Shown: positions 1 to 12,600 of the stretch, piece after piece | Layout of the letters: the number at the start of each line of letters is the position of its first letter | Position numbering within the stretch: position 1 is the stretch's first letter | Origin: Sipunculus nudus | Taxonomy: Eukaryota; Annelida; Sipuncula; Golfingiida; Sipunculidae | Assembly: GCA_026874595.1 (NCBI GenBank) | Contig: CM049306.1 | Coordinates: 47,496,019-47,560,018 of the forward strand | DNA length: 64,000 nt | Direction of reading: 5' to 3' | Made by a program: the position numbers and the translations under genes | The notes under the pieces: model-generated | Seen by the model: the letters and a program-made list of their open reading frames with translations, nothing else | Told to the model about the DNA's origin: nothing | The model's database searches: none

Positions 1-528
1 CCTTCAAACTGCCACTTGAACCTACACATAAATATCCCTAGATGTTGCTATTTCCCTTTGCATCAAGCATTCTCATGTTGTTCCCAATGCTGGACATTTA
101 TGCTGTGTATGCATGCATGTGTGTGTGTATTTACTTCTCATAGACAAAATGCCATCTCGATGAAAGCTTGCTTAGACCAAACACTTAAGGGCAAGTTGCA
201 TAGTTAGACAACAGTGGTTTTGGGTACAGAACCTCAAAATTGAAGGTATGTGTAGGTGCCACTAGGTGATGAAAATTGCCTCGGATCATTAGATGAAGAA
301 AATGTCTTCATCATAAATTCACTCACATGCCTAAATAACATATTTCACTAGTGAATTACCTGTATTTCTTTACCAGCCATATAATTTAATGGGAATCAAA
401 AAGGCTTGAGTATATTACAGCATTTACCAAGATACTGTAATCTTACCTAATGGTAAAATCATGATAGAACCTCGGAGATATAGGCTATAAATAATGTCTT
501 AATGACAGGCTATGAGGTCTTGATTCCT

Positions 529-827
529 AGTCCTTGAATATAAATACTGAAAGGTAGAAGGCTTAATAATAATAATGTAAACCTCTTATTTTGTGGCTAC
601 CTTCATTAAATCAACAGTGTAATCATCAGTCCTTGAATATAAATACTGAAAGGTAGAAGGCTTAATAATAATAATGTAAAACTCTTATTGTGTGGCTACC
701 TTCATTTAATCAACAGTGTCATCATCAGTCCTTGAACATAAATACTGAAAGGTTGAAGGCTTAATAATAATAATGTAAAAGTCTTATTGTGTGGCTACCT
801 TCATTTAATCAACAGTGTCATCATCAG
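529..827. repeat. Three-copy tandem repeat, 99-base unit
   Basis: Units start at 529, 628 and 727, each with AGTCCTTGAA and each ending in CATCATCAG or a variant. Copies differ at only a few positions, so the duplication is young. An internal (AAT)n tract (TTAATAATAATAATG) sits in each unit. Confidence 0.9.
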
Positions 828-2993
828 GCTATGGACCTACCCCTTAAAAAAGCATTGAAATCTAAATCCACATTCAACGTAAAATTCTTAATGTTCCACA
901 CCATACAAAAACAGATACTCCAACCTTAATGTGTTCCATCTGGATATATCAAACATAAGCCTTGTATAAAATAATATGTTTATAAGTTATATGTCTGTGT
1001 GTCTGTGTTTGTTTGTGGTTTGACTGAAGCAGTACATAACGGTCAATGTGAGCAGGCAGCATCAGGTCCCAGTTACCATCATACACGTGGCTTCAATGAA
1101 GGAGCTTTGGAAGGCATAGCCAGAGGAAGAATGCTGTAGGAGGCTGCAGGAAGTAGCCAGTCTAAGTGTTCTTCAATTTGTCAACAGGAGCCTGGCAGAG
1201 GTAGAAAATATCCCGGCATATTCATGGAGATGCTTCTGTTCCTCTGGGGTGTTGTTATTGCCACCAGACCCTGACATATCCCTATCATCACGCCTAATCA
1301 ACAGGCAGGGATTTCTCTGTGCAGCTTGGTCTGGTGAGCTATCCCGGACTGATGGAACTGGGATAAAAAATGTCTGCTGTTTCATCAGAAGGCTGCTGAG
1401 AAGATATAGTTTCATGACATTTGGTTGATTCTTTAAATTGGGTTAAAATGTCAGAAAAAGAACATTTAAAATAAGTTTATAATAATTTGTTGTTATCTAA
1501 GCAATTTTACATTTTACTTTTAACTTTTTTTCTATTTTCTCATAGTCATATTTAAGTCAAGTATGTAATTTTAGTCCATCTCACCTTGATGAATTTCTGC
1601 TGTTGTTGCCTTTTGATCACAGAGAAGATATTTATTTTACCAAAGCAAGAAACTCTTCGGCCTCAAAGAGAATGCAGATGTTGGTTGTATGGAGCATCTG
1701 GTTTAAAATACTTATGAAGCATTTTCATTCATTTTACAGGAACCTCTATCAACCATGAACATGAATATTCCTCTTGGGTAATATCCAGAAGATAAACAGG
1801 TCATTGTGGCCTTTTGTCTGAGTGAACGATAAGGAAAATATATGAATGTCACTTTTGACAGAGTCAGTGTCTTTTGCTAAAGTTGTAGATTTTGAATTGT
1901 CTTCAGTGGCCTTCAAGATTCATTAATTATATCATTGAGGACAAATAACCCTTTTACCATGAACCAAGCATATATGTCAACCAGGCAGTATCTGTACTTT
2001 TGTGTTACACTTCATATAAATACACTGAAGATCACTGCAGTTTGGAATTTTGCTGTGTAAAGATGTAAAAAGCATCACCATGGACCTCTTTTAATTCAGG
2101 TTGTAGTAAATTTGATCAGAAAGTTTGATATCTCAACAATGAAGCAATGTTTAAATTGTCTTCAGGCTTTTTTTGCAATTTTTTTATGCCTAGTATTATA
2201 TACTTGCCAGATAATCTAGATTAACCCTGGTAAGAATTAAAGAACAATAAGGTGTCTGGACCAGAGGTACACAAGGTGTGAGTTACATCTCTGATTCAGC
2301 TCTGTTAGCATTTACCTCTACATCACTGTGATATACTGAACACTATCCAGACCATTATTTAGGCTGTTGTGGCCAGGTTTGTGGGGGTTCTCTGACCCAC
2401 AGTGAACTTACAGGCCTGGTTTGTGTTAGCTAGAACTATTGCTGCTGAATAAGATGTGTCTTTTAAACCCATCATTATACAGATGTAATACTCTGTAAAA
2501 ATATGATATTTTAAAATGTTCTTTTGTAATTTTGCAATATCATGATTTTTGTAGTTTATTTTACATTTAAAATCTTAGGTTTACCAGTAGGTAATTTTAC
2601 CATGAACTTGCCCATTTCTGTATATATATGCTTATATTCAGAGGGCTTTTAACCAAAAAATGTGGTAGTATTTTAGTCTACAGTACAGACCATATATGTA
2701 AACAGATATTATATGCTTACAGAAATGGGTAAAAGTTACATATTATTTTCAATTAATTTATGTTATTAATTTTCATCTTTATATATCTGCATATTAAAGC
2801 TATATTAGTTTATGGAACATGGTTGCATTAAGATTATAGTATGGCAAAAATCTGACAGCCCAGAGTTGCAGTGAGGTTGACACCTCATTTTGAATACTAA
2901 AAATTATTGTAAAAAAAAGTCTAGACAAGATCAATACCTGAAAGGTGGGCTCTTCATAAATGCAAATATGGGCACTGGTCTAGCCGTGACAAA

Positions 2994-3026
2994 CACGACT
3001 CAGTTAGGATCCCCTACTGAGTCGTG
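2994..3026. repeat. Perfect 11-base inverted repeat (hairpin)
   Basis: CACGACTCAGT at 2994-3004 is matched exactly by ACTGAGTCGTG at 3016-3026 around an 11-base loop. No gene or known element explains it; it could be the tip of a decayed transposon or a structured non-coding site. Confidence 0.7.
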
Positions 3027-3591
3027 ACACAAGCCAAATTGAGAACCACCCTGCAAGTCCACGCCACGCTTTATATCCGAATCTCCACATACAGTCAGCA
3101 GGCAGACTGCAGGCAAAAATCTCCAATACATGCAGAACAATATACGAATATATTGGGTTACAACGGAATATTTTACACACATGGTAGGTGTCATTGGAGA
3201 GATAAGAAACTTATTAAAAGGCCTAATGGATTTATTTGAAGTGACGCAATACTTGTAAGCAATGAGGCGTTGTCAAAAATGACGAAAATATTTGCATCCT
3301 CATGGGTCCTTATTATGCGATCCTCAGAGTTAGATGTCCAGGCACTCTGGCAAGCCAGTGATCTGGCCATAATGTCAGAGGGCCGATCTGGCGCTAGCAC
3401 TGGTCATAGATGGAACAAAAGAACTGGTACCATATGCTCTTGTGTGCACCCTAGGAAGCTAAGAAAAAGATTTGGCGTCTCTGAAAATTAACTGAAAGAG
3501 TCAAATCAGATGGGCTTATTCATGATATCAGATTATAACCATATCTCATACCTTTTTGCCATATGTATGGATATATTTCTTTTCTCTTCAG

Positions 3592-3657
3592 ATGAGATAA
3601 CCTACCGGGGCTTATCAGAACAAGGTACCTCACAAGCAAGGAGACAGAGTATAACAG
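3592..3657 (+). CDS. GRIP1: GRIP exon: N-terminal linker with RRQSI motif
   Basis: Flanked by TCTCTTCAG and GTAAGT. Starts with two bases completing a codon and ends with one base (phase 1). The peptide ends ARRQSIT, the counterpart of the VRRQSI stretch just before PDZ1 in vertebrate GRIP1. This is the first exon I can support; the initiator exon lies upstream. Confidence 0.75.
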
Positions 3658-6600
3658 GTAAGTTTAATAATATCTGGTTTTCTTCTGTGGTTGTTCTTTA
3701 CTTGCAAAAGTAATTACATGCTTAGCAATTTTTCAGTAAGATAAATTGAAGTTTATTATACATGATTACACTTAATAATCTCCTTTGAGTTAGAATCACC
3801 TGAGCTTTAGCAACCACTCTTTGTCTGTTGTCCTTCCAGCCGGCTGTTCATCTGTCCGTTAACAGGGCACAAATCTTAACAGTTGGACCTGGAATCTTCT
3901 AACTTTACATCCAGAGAGGTCCATGAAAAATCTCCTTGGAAACCTAGAATTAGGTCTCTGTTACCCATATTCTTTGATCTATGGGGCTCTGATGTACCCC
4001 CCAGAATAATGGAAAATTTGACACAAAAACTCAATCTGAACATCTAATGCATTGATCACCATGATTCTTTGAATGGATATTGATCATGGAGTGTTTCATG
4101 AGTTTCAGCAGACCTGTATTTTTTCGATTTTTTTACGATTTTTTTTCTCTATTTTTGAGACCTTAAAAGATGCGGTCATCTGTGAACAGGGCACAAATAG
4201 TAATGACTGGACCTAGAATCTTCTATCTTGACATGCAGGGAGGCACATGAAAAGTCTCCTATGAAACCTAAAGTTAGGTCTGTTACCCTAAACCTCAGAG
4301 CTATGGGGCTTTGAAGTATCCCCCAGAATAATGCAAAATTTGACACAAAAGCTCAAGTATCTGAACAACTAATGCATGAATCACCATGACTTTTTTGCAT
4401 GGATATTGGTCAAGGAGTGTTTCATCAGTTTCTGCAGACTTGTGGTGCCACCTTTATTTACGATTTTTTGGGGGCTTATCAGTACCTCCCAGAATAATTG
4501 AAAATTTGATACTAAAGCAGAGCACAAATCATAACCATTGGACCTACAATCTTCTATTTTGACAATCAGGAAGGTCCATGAAAAGTCTTCTTGGAAACCT
4601 AAAATTCGGTCACTATTACCCACATTATCCAAGCTATGGGGCTTATAAACACCCCTCAGAATAATTGAAAGTTTGATACAAAAGTAGGGCACTAATCATA
4701 ACCATTTGACCTTGAATATTTTATTTTGACAACCATCAAAAGTCTTCTTGGAAACCTGAAGTTAGGTCTCTATTACCCATATTCTCCAAGCTATGGGACT
4801 TATAAGCACCCCTCAGAATAATTGAAAATTTTATACCAAAGCAGGGCACAAAATAATACCATTTGACCTAGAATCTTCATACTTGACATCCTGAGAGTTC
4901 CTCAAAGTTCTCCTCAGAAACCTGAATTGAGGTCACTGTGACCTATATTATCTGAGTTACAGGCCATGTTTGAGCACCCCAGAAATAATGCAAAATACAC
5001 ACAAATTGTCAGATTCCTCAGGAAAAGCTGGATGGATTGTCCTCAAATTTGATGTGCTTATGGGTCTTAATGAACTTCAGCTAATATGCATGAACTATGA
5101 TGCCACCTACATTATCTTAATTTGTTTGCTGTGCATGGACATATTGTCAACATGCCAGTCGGCTGTGCGTCATGACCCATGGGTCACTTGTTTATATGCC
5201 CGTCTATGATGGGATATATAATGGTATACCAATAGTCTGTCTGTCACATTTTAGTCACAGCATTTAGCCATCCAATCATGATATCCTGGCAGGTTTTGGA
5301 TATAATCAAATTAAAATTTAACAGAATGTTAATGTTTTAAACAACATTTTTTAGTGTTAATTGTACCTTAACATTGAACTTATATGTCACATTTTTAAAT
5401 CACTCATGAAATAATCAGTTAAAATATTAATCTTATTTTTTTTATGTCTGTGTAATCAGAATCAAAGAACTGTTTTGTCTTTTGGTAACCTAACTTAAAA
5501 TACATCCATACATCAATGTAAGTGCGCACCAAAGCTTATGGTAAATTTTCTATACATTTAGATAAGCATTTAGCTTTGTATGCCTTTGTCATGCAGACCA
5601 GATCTTCAATAATTAGCCCTGACAGCACAAACAAACAGCAGATCAAACAGTGCAGGCTGTGTTTCTCCTTGCTGTGCTAATTACCCATCACCACAGCCAG
5701 AAAGCTTTCAGGTTTGTGGTTTACAAAGAGTATAAAGAAAAGACTGCTTCAACAAAAAAAAATGGTTTTGGAAAATCATGTTGATTTTGAAAATTACCAA
5801 AGTTTATTACATACAACTTTTGTATTTTGTCAGTTTGGGTGTTCCTTATTTTAAACAGCCAGACAGGTGGTAGTAAATCATCCTGCAAAAAAAAATTCCA
5901 GAACTCCTGGTAGACTGTAATATTAGCACGTGCACAGCATGCTCCTATGGTCTCAACATTGCAACTGCTTGCCTGTAATAAAGGGTTAGGACTGGTTAAA
6001 CGGCTGCAGTAAGCAGCCACAAAGGAGGGGGAAAAACGCTCAGAAAATCAGAATGAATGTGAGTAGTGAGCGCAACCTCCCATTCCACTGGGCTGCATGA
6101 ACTTTGGTATTTCACCCAGATCTACAAACATGCTACAAAAATAACAGATTGTTGGGTGGGATTAGGCCTCTCTGCGGGCTGTCCGATGTAAAACATGGCA
6201 AAGCAACATAAAAAAATGGGATAAAAACCAACTATCATTTTCTTCTCAACATCAGCTGAGACTAGTGAGACACACAGGAAAGATTACCTATTTTCTTGAC
6301 AGAAGGAGAGTTAACTGTGGATAATACAGATATCTGTATTTTATTCAGCACATAGGAGTCATTATATAGTGTACAATAGAGATTTTCTGACTTATTCTTC
6401 TTCTAGTCTGTTTTGTTTAACTCTTGACCTTAAGAATGTGTTGATCTGACCTTGTCATGTCTGCATCGGGGAACAGGAACTTGTATGTGCTGCTTAGATT
6501 GTGGAGAAATGATTGCAAAATGTGGAAAGCATTTGCCGTATTGATTTTGTGTTAACTATATGGAGTAACCATGTCGATTTTAGAAGAGAAGAGGGGAGTA

Positions 6601-9600
6601 GCAGTTGTTGAACTTTCAAAGAAGGAGGGATGTAACCTGGGCCTTGTCATCATAGGTAAGTGCATAATTCATGTACAAGTATCATGAATGTATAAATAGA
6701 ATGGCACTCGGTTGATCCACCTTTCTCTTCCAGTGCAAAACATTCCTTCTTGATCATTACTAGATCCACACTTAACTTTAATGAGGTCATCTTTGACCTG
6801 TGTCCCTACCTTCCACAAAATTTCCAGGAAATTGGTTCAGTAGTTTTACTTTATCCTACTAACAATCAAACAAACAATTAGACAAACATACAGATCCACA
6901 GCTGAAACCTTTGTTTAGTTAATGATGTGGTTTGGTTGGGAGTATTTAACAGGTAAATATGAAAGTGATTTCACTGGTCAAGACTGAAACATTTATGTAT
7001 TTTTCTCCTTGTAAAATGAACGTAGCACATTTGAATAAAAAATGCATCCACACCAGCATATAGTCAGTTGTGCATGTAGACTAGCATAAAAGTCATAAAT
7101 TCATTGTTAAAACCCTTTGGCTGACATGTTTTGATCTGTCTTGTCAACAGGCATGCCTCAGTTTTCTGACAATTCAGTTGCCTTACAATTCCTGCTTTTT
7201 TCTCTTTGGTTACCTGAAATGTGTCTGTGTGATCCATAACTGGCTAAAATTTTGTATATATATTTGCTTGGGTGTGTGTATTTGAATGTAAAGAGATGTT
7301 TTTGGCCTTGATAGCGGTCCATGATCTTTGAGTCCTTTAAAAATACTTTGATATATTCACATTGGTGGTCAGGCATTACACCTGTTAATGAGCTAATTAT
7401 AAAATGTTACAATTCAAAAATATTTATCTAGCTGTATCAAGCCAAACAGAAATAGACAATACACAAAATATATGTACTTTAAAAATCGCATCATCGTAGA
7501 AGAAGACCATGAAGAAATCACACAGGGCTAGGGATGGTAAAAGACAAACAGTTAAACATGTCAAACATTACCCTTCTTAATTTAAATGAGTCAGAATTGG
7601 CCCTTGGATAGCACTGTCTTTACCTAATGATTCAGATCACTTAAGGATAAAAATGATTAGCTGAAATACTGTGGTTATATTTTTGTTTGCAAGAGTTTCA
7701 AATCTGTCAAAAAAAAAGCAAAAATAAAACCTTTGTGAATAAGAGGTCCCATAGTCAAAGTTGAAAAGTAAAAGTTTGACAATAGATTATGTTCTTTTAA
7801 AGATTGATATTTCAAAGGATATTTGATCTTTCCACTTGCATGGCATTAAAAAAAAAATTGTTAATAACAGTTGGTTGCACATACTATTTGATATAATTAA
7901 TCCACATAATAATATTATACTCTGTGTGTAGTTCTTTTGTGTTGTGAGATCACTATAATGGAAGCTTTACAAATCACTAAAAAAAGTAGAAATCATGAAA
8001 TTTTAAAACCGTGAGTATGAAGCCAACCAAACTAATTGAATATTCTCGATATTCTATTTTATGCACAGGGAAAGTAGTTAATGAAGCATTCTCTAGTTGC
8101 ATGCAAATCCACTGTACCCATCATGTGCAGTTTTTTTCATCTTATTTAGTTCATATCCTCTCATAAACATTGTATCTGACATATTAGTCATGACAGTTCA
8201 CCCTGAACACTATTTTCATAACCTGGTGTGGCAACAGGGTGAGTGGCTTTGGTATAATACGTTGTCATTTTCAATGGATATTTCATCATTTTCAAGTGCC
8301 TTTGTTTGAGCCATGATGTAGCTGATCCCAAGGTGCCACAGTGTGTAAACAATAGATTACTTGCATATAGCACACAGACATAATACACCTGTGCATTATT
8401 TGGCCCATTGAGCACCTGGGGCCCAAAGAGGTGATGGGATTATTTCTTAGATCCCAAGCGTTTCATGACAGCTTTGTATGTTAGTAAATCTTTACCCAAC
8501 TTAAATTTATCTTCTTTAAGACAAGAGAGCTGATCTGTGAGGCTTGGTCAGGATTTCTCCTTTTTACCTTTGATGCTCTTAATGCATCAAAGTGATTATT
8601 ATCCACTAAACAGCTAAAGCATACAATTATGACATAAAAGTAATCAGAATTATTAAGAACTATAAATCTGCATTCTATGAATGCAAGCTTCCACCATTGT
8701 GTATAAATGACTCAGGTCATTTGTGAATATTCCTTGATGACCTTACTGGATCTGGATCATGTGCCAGTTCCACACCTAATCTAATTGATTCTTCATTGGC
8801 CCATTCTCCAAATGCCCTGAAAATATAATGAGATTCAGTCCATGATTGTGCAAGTTATGTTGTGAACAAACACACACACAAACACACAATTACAAAATCG
8901 GGAATGTAGCATACCCTCCCTCTGGAAGCAATAAGATAAAAGAGTAAGTAAGGCTAGGTGAGAGCTATATCATATACCAAACCAACTAATAAACAATTAA
9001 TACTGCATATTAGTACCATTAGTTTTCAAGATACTATACAAATAAAATTATAGACTGAAGCACAATTTAATCACTATATTTATCCTTGATTGTCATAATG
9101 ATCAATACAACTGGTGTGGAAGGGACTTGCTCTGTTGAACAATAAGAAATATATGTCAAGGCCACAGGTCTCATGCTTGGAAGACAAAGCTCACATTCTG
9201 TTGTGAAGTGGTAAAGGTGGTAAAAAATGGACTAATTACACATATTATTAGATCCAGGTAAAAATATGTGTGGATCTAGTTCTAACATAAACATGAAATT
9301 GCTATGGCTTGCCTCAGCCATGCCCTTACATTTGTACAACATCAGTGTTGGGATCAGTAATACAAGGCGACTCCTTCCAAAAAAATAAACAGGAAGAGAA
9401 GGGCTAACTGGCACCAGCTATGTTTATTTCCTGCAGTTGCTTTCGATGAACATTATTTATTCAGTGTATAATAACAATGGCATTTGGTGCCCCCTTGTCC
9501 CTCTACATTCATATCATATGAATCATATATGGAACACAGCAGGCAAGAACTGCAGCCTCAGTCATGTTCCTGTTTTTTTACGCCCCTTTCAGGCTGTACA

Positions 9601-12600
9601 TAGTCAAATACTAGGATTTCAGAGGGCTTTACAGGTATGTGATGATTAGCTCTGGGTGAAATTTTATGGTTGTATAGTTTAATAAATTAAGAAGCATTAC
9701 TTTAAAGACATAGGAATTTAAAAGGAATCTTGGAAGGTATTTCATGAGATTGGAATTCCTCATGTATTTTCCAGTTTTATGCTTTAGGTTCACTTTTCTC
9801 CTATGCAGATGTTGAGGCTCAGGTTGATACTTTTTATTGCCTGTCTATCTAGGGATGTATTACGGTATACCCACAGTCTGTCCATCCGCCTGTCCATATA
9901 TATTAACCATGCAATATAATGTCTCACCTGAGTTTGATTCCCAGCAGAATCCATGCATATTTAATGATGTCAGAGGTCACCATACTTTGGCAGCATCGTA
10001 ATGACTTACCAAAAATCTGATGGATATTCATGATGGATATTCATTTTAAATATTAACCAATACACTTTCTCACTTAAATTTTATTAATCACACATACTTT
10101 AGGAATTAGTGGTCATGAAAGATAAGACGCATATTATATGCACATTTGCTGTGCTCTTTTTAAATATTTTGGGAGGTTAATGTTGACCAGTTTGGTAGCT
10201 CTTACTAGCAGTATACACATAATTTTGCCATGTGACCTATAACATGGTTTTTGTGTGTACACAAAATGACAGCTCCATTGAGCAGTTTACAGAGACTGTG
10301 AGAAATAATCCTGTCAGGGTTCAATAAGGGCATGGGATCCATGTGACATGAATGTACTGTGAGGATATCATCCAAGAGTGAATCTGCAGAAAAAATTTGA
10401 TGGCAAGGGGATGTCTGACAGCAAAGTTTAAAGCAGATTAGCACTTTTTTTACGGTCAGGCCCAAATCTTCAAATAAGAATAGGATTACATACACATTTT
10501 AAAAAGCTTATATTTTGTCTTAGATAGAAACATAAGTTTAAAATGATATTCTACAAAGTCTGTGAACATTTGATATTTTAACTAGTTCCAAATGGTTTGT
10601 TCAACACTTGATAGGTTTATGTGTTGGATGAAATGTCTGACAGGCTCTAATATATAATCATGACTTTTTACAGATCATGTGGATATGTTTTGAAATTTAG
10701 TGAAGGGTCCAGAAGTACAAAAGAATTACTGCTTTACATCAGGTTTTATAATAATAGAGTTATTCCACTGGTATTACAATATTGAATACATGAGAATAGT
10801 AAATTACGTTATGCATACCAGGAAAACTGTTTGTCAAATGTGAGCTGATGTGGTGTACGCCTGACCAGGAGAATGATTTCACTTGTATGGGTATATTAGA
10901 CATTAAAAAAAATAAGAAAAAAAACCCACAGCTGCAGAGTGAGGTTATATCTATTGTGTCATGATATCAGGTGTTTAACATAAAAAATATATAATTTTTG
11001 CATCCCATGTGATTCCACCTGTACCAGTAAATAAGGTACAATTAACAAAATATCATATGTTAGAAAATAAGCAGTAATAAATTTGCCAAAAAAATATTAA
11101 GCTATTAAGCCATTACATATATGCATAAAAAAAGAAAGGATTAAGTCATATTTTCCTGATTTATTTACTTTATTGTATATCAAGCATATATTTTGATATT
11201 TGTTCAGCTAAATCAGCAGTAAAATTGGGGAGATATCAGTAAATTCCTAGAATTATTTCTAAAGGTAACCAATTTACTTAAAAAATTCTGGCTACCTGAT
11301 ACTTTCCAGGGCTTTTTTGTCCATGGTACACAGAATACACAAAACTACCAGAAAGTGTTTATATGTCTGATTTATATTCTATACATATCAATAAGATAGG
11401 TAGCCCCAGGCAGTGCCTGCCTCAGTGGCCCAGAACCAGTAGATTTAATGGTGTTTAGGTTAACATATAAGAATAATCCAGGCGCAGATTCATTATGACA
11501 AACAGATGTAGACAGAGCTGCTAGTTGCCATGGCATCACTGGAATGCGAGAGGCTTGTGCTCATGCAAGCTCCTGTTCTAAACCAGATCATCTTTGGTTA
11601 TTTCTTACTTTGTCTGAAGATATATATTTTATAGGTTTTATCTGGTTCTGTGGGCCACTGATTTGGTCTTGTTAATATTATGCCATGCCAGCTGTTGTTC
11701 CATGAGGTGTGTTGTTTATAGGACAAACCCAGTGATTGTTGACCTGTTGGTAATTCTTACCAGATATAATTGATGGATATATTACATGTACGGTTTTAGA
11801 AACTAGTTTTATGACTACATGGAGTTACCTCATTGCAGGATGGATTCTCGTTTTATGTTATGCAGGAGAGGAAAGTAGAAATTAATTTGGTTCTTCTTGT
11901 AAATATTTGCTAAAATAATGAAATATGGGAGATAACCAGTACCAAGATGAAGTAAATAGCATGAGGAGCTAACTGGTTCATATTCTGTGATATTAAATCT
12001 AAATATAAAGTAAACCTTACTTTAGGAAGAAAATGTATGTTGCAAGGACTAACAAATTATCGAAGATTTTATGAAAACATACCAAATGCAGAGTAAAATT
12101 TCAAGAAACCCTTGATACCTCAAACATAAGAGCAGCTGTATAGAGTGTGAACAATGAGGGTTCAAGTAAGAACTAGTTGAAGCAAATTCAACATTTCTTT
12201 CTCACATGTACAGACTGGCCACTCACTGAAGGGCCTGGACAGCTGAGCACTAAAACGCTTGGCCCTCTCCGCTGGCGACCCGGGTTCATTCCCAGGCATT
12301 GCCATGAGAGTGGATTGTAGTGGCCCGTACAAGGTCCGCGTTCTCCGGCTTCCTATGCCTCTCTCACTACAATCTTCAATATCAGTATCTTCTATTTTGG
12401 CCCCAAAATATCTCAGATCAACCAAATCTGACTCAATCTGTCAAACTTTGTTGTTGCTGAGGGAGCCTGTGTGGGCTGTAATTTCCGGAGACCAGTGACT
12501 TCCTTGAGCACTTTCAGTCAGTTACATATTGTATATTTACATACAATTTACAGACCATTCTGAATTCCAGTAATGCAGTGTGCATCCTCACCAGATATAT

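Larger units (their letters stand above)
1..3591. other. Region upstream of first recognised GRIP exon
   Basis: No coding exon could be supported here. It should contain, or lie downstream of, the first GRIP exon(s), because the exon at 3592 starts with two bases that complete a codon begun upstream. Contents seen: a three-copy 99-base tandem repeat (529-827), a perfect hairpin (2994-3026), and otherwise AT-rich single-copy-looking DNA. Short reading frames around 3000-3490 overlap each other on both strands and show no family similarity that I recognise. Confidence 0.5.

Noticed and set aside
3000-3491. Overlapping short frames as the missing GRIP N-terminal exon
   Set aside because: No similarity to the GRIP N-terminus and no donor with the required phase could be supported.
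12240-12300. Possible functional tRNA gene
   Set aside because: A B-box-like GGGTTCATTCCC is present, but I could not fold acceptor, D and anticodon arms around it; a SINE head is more likely.
12162-12498. Two overlapping open frames on opposite strands
   Set aside because: They lie over the GC-richer SINE-like insertion and resemble no protein family; better explained by the repeat.
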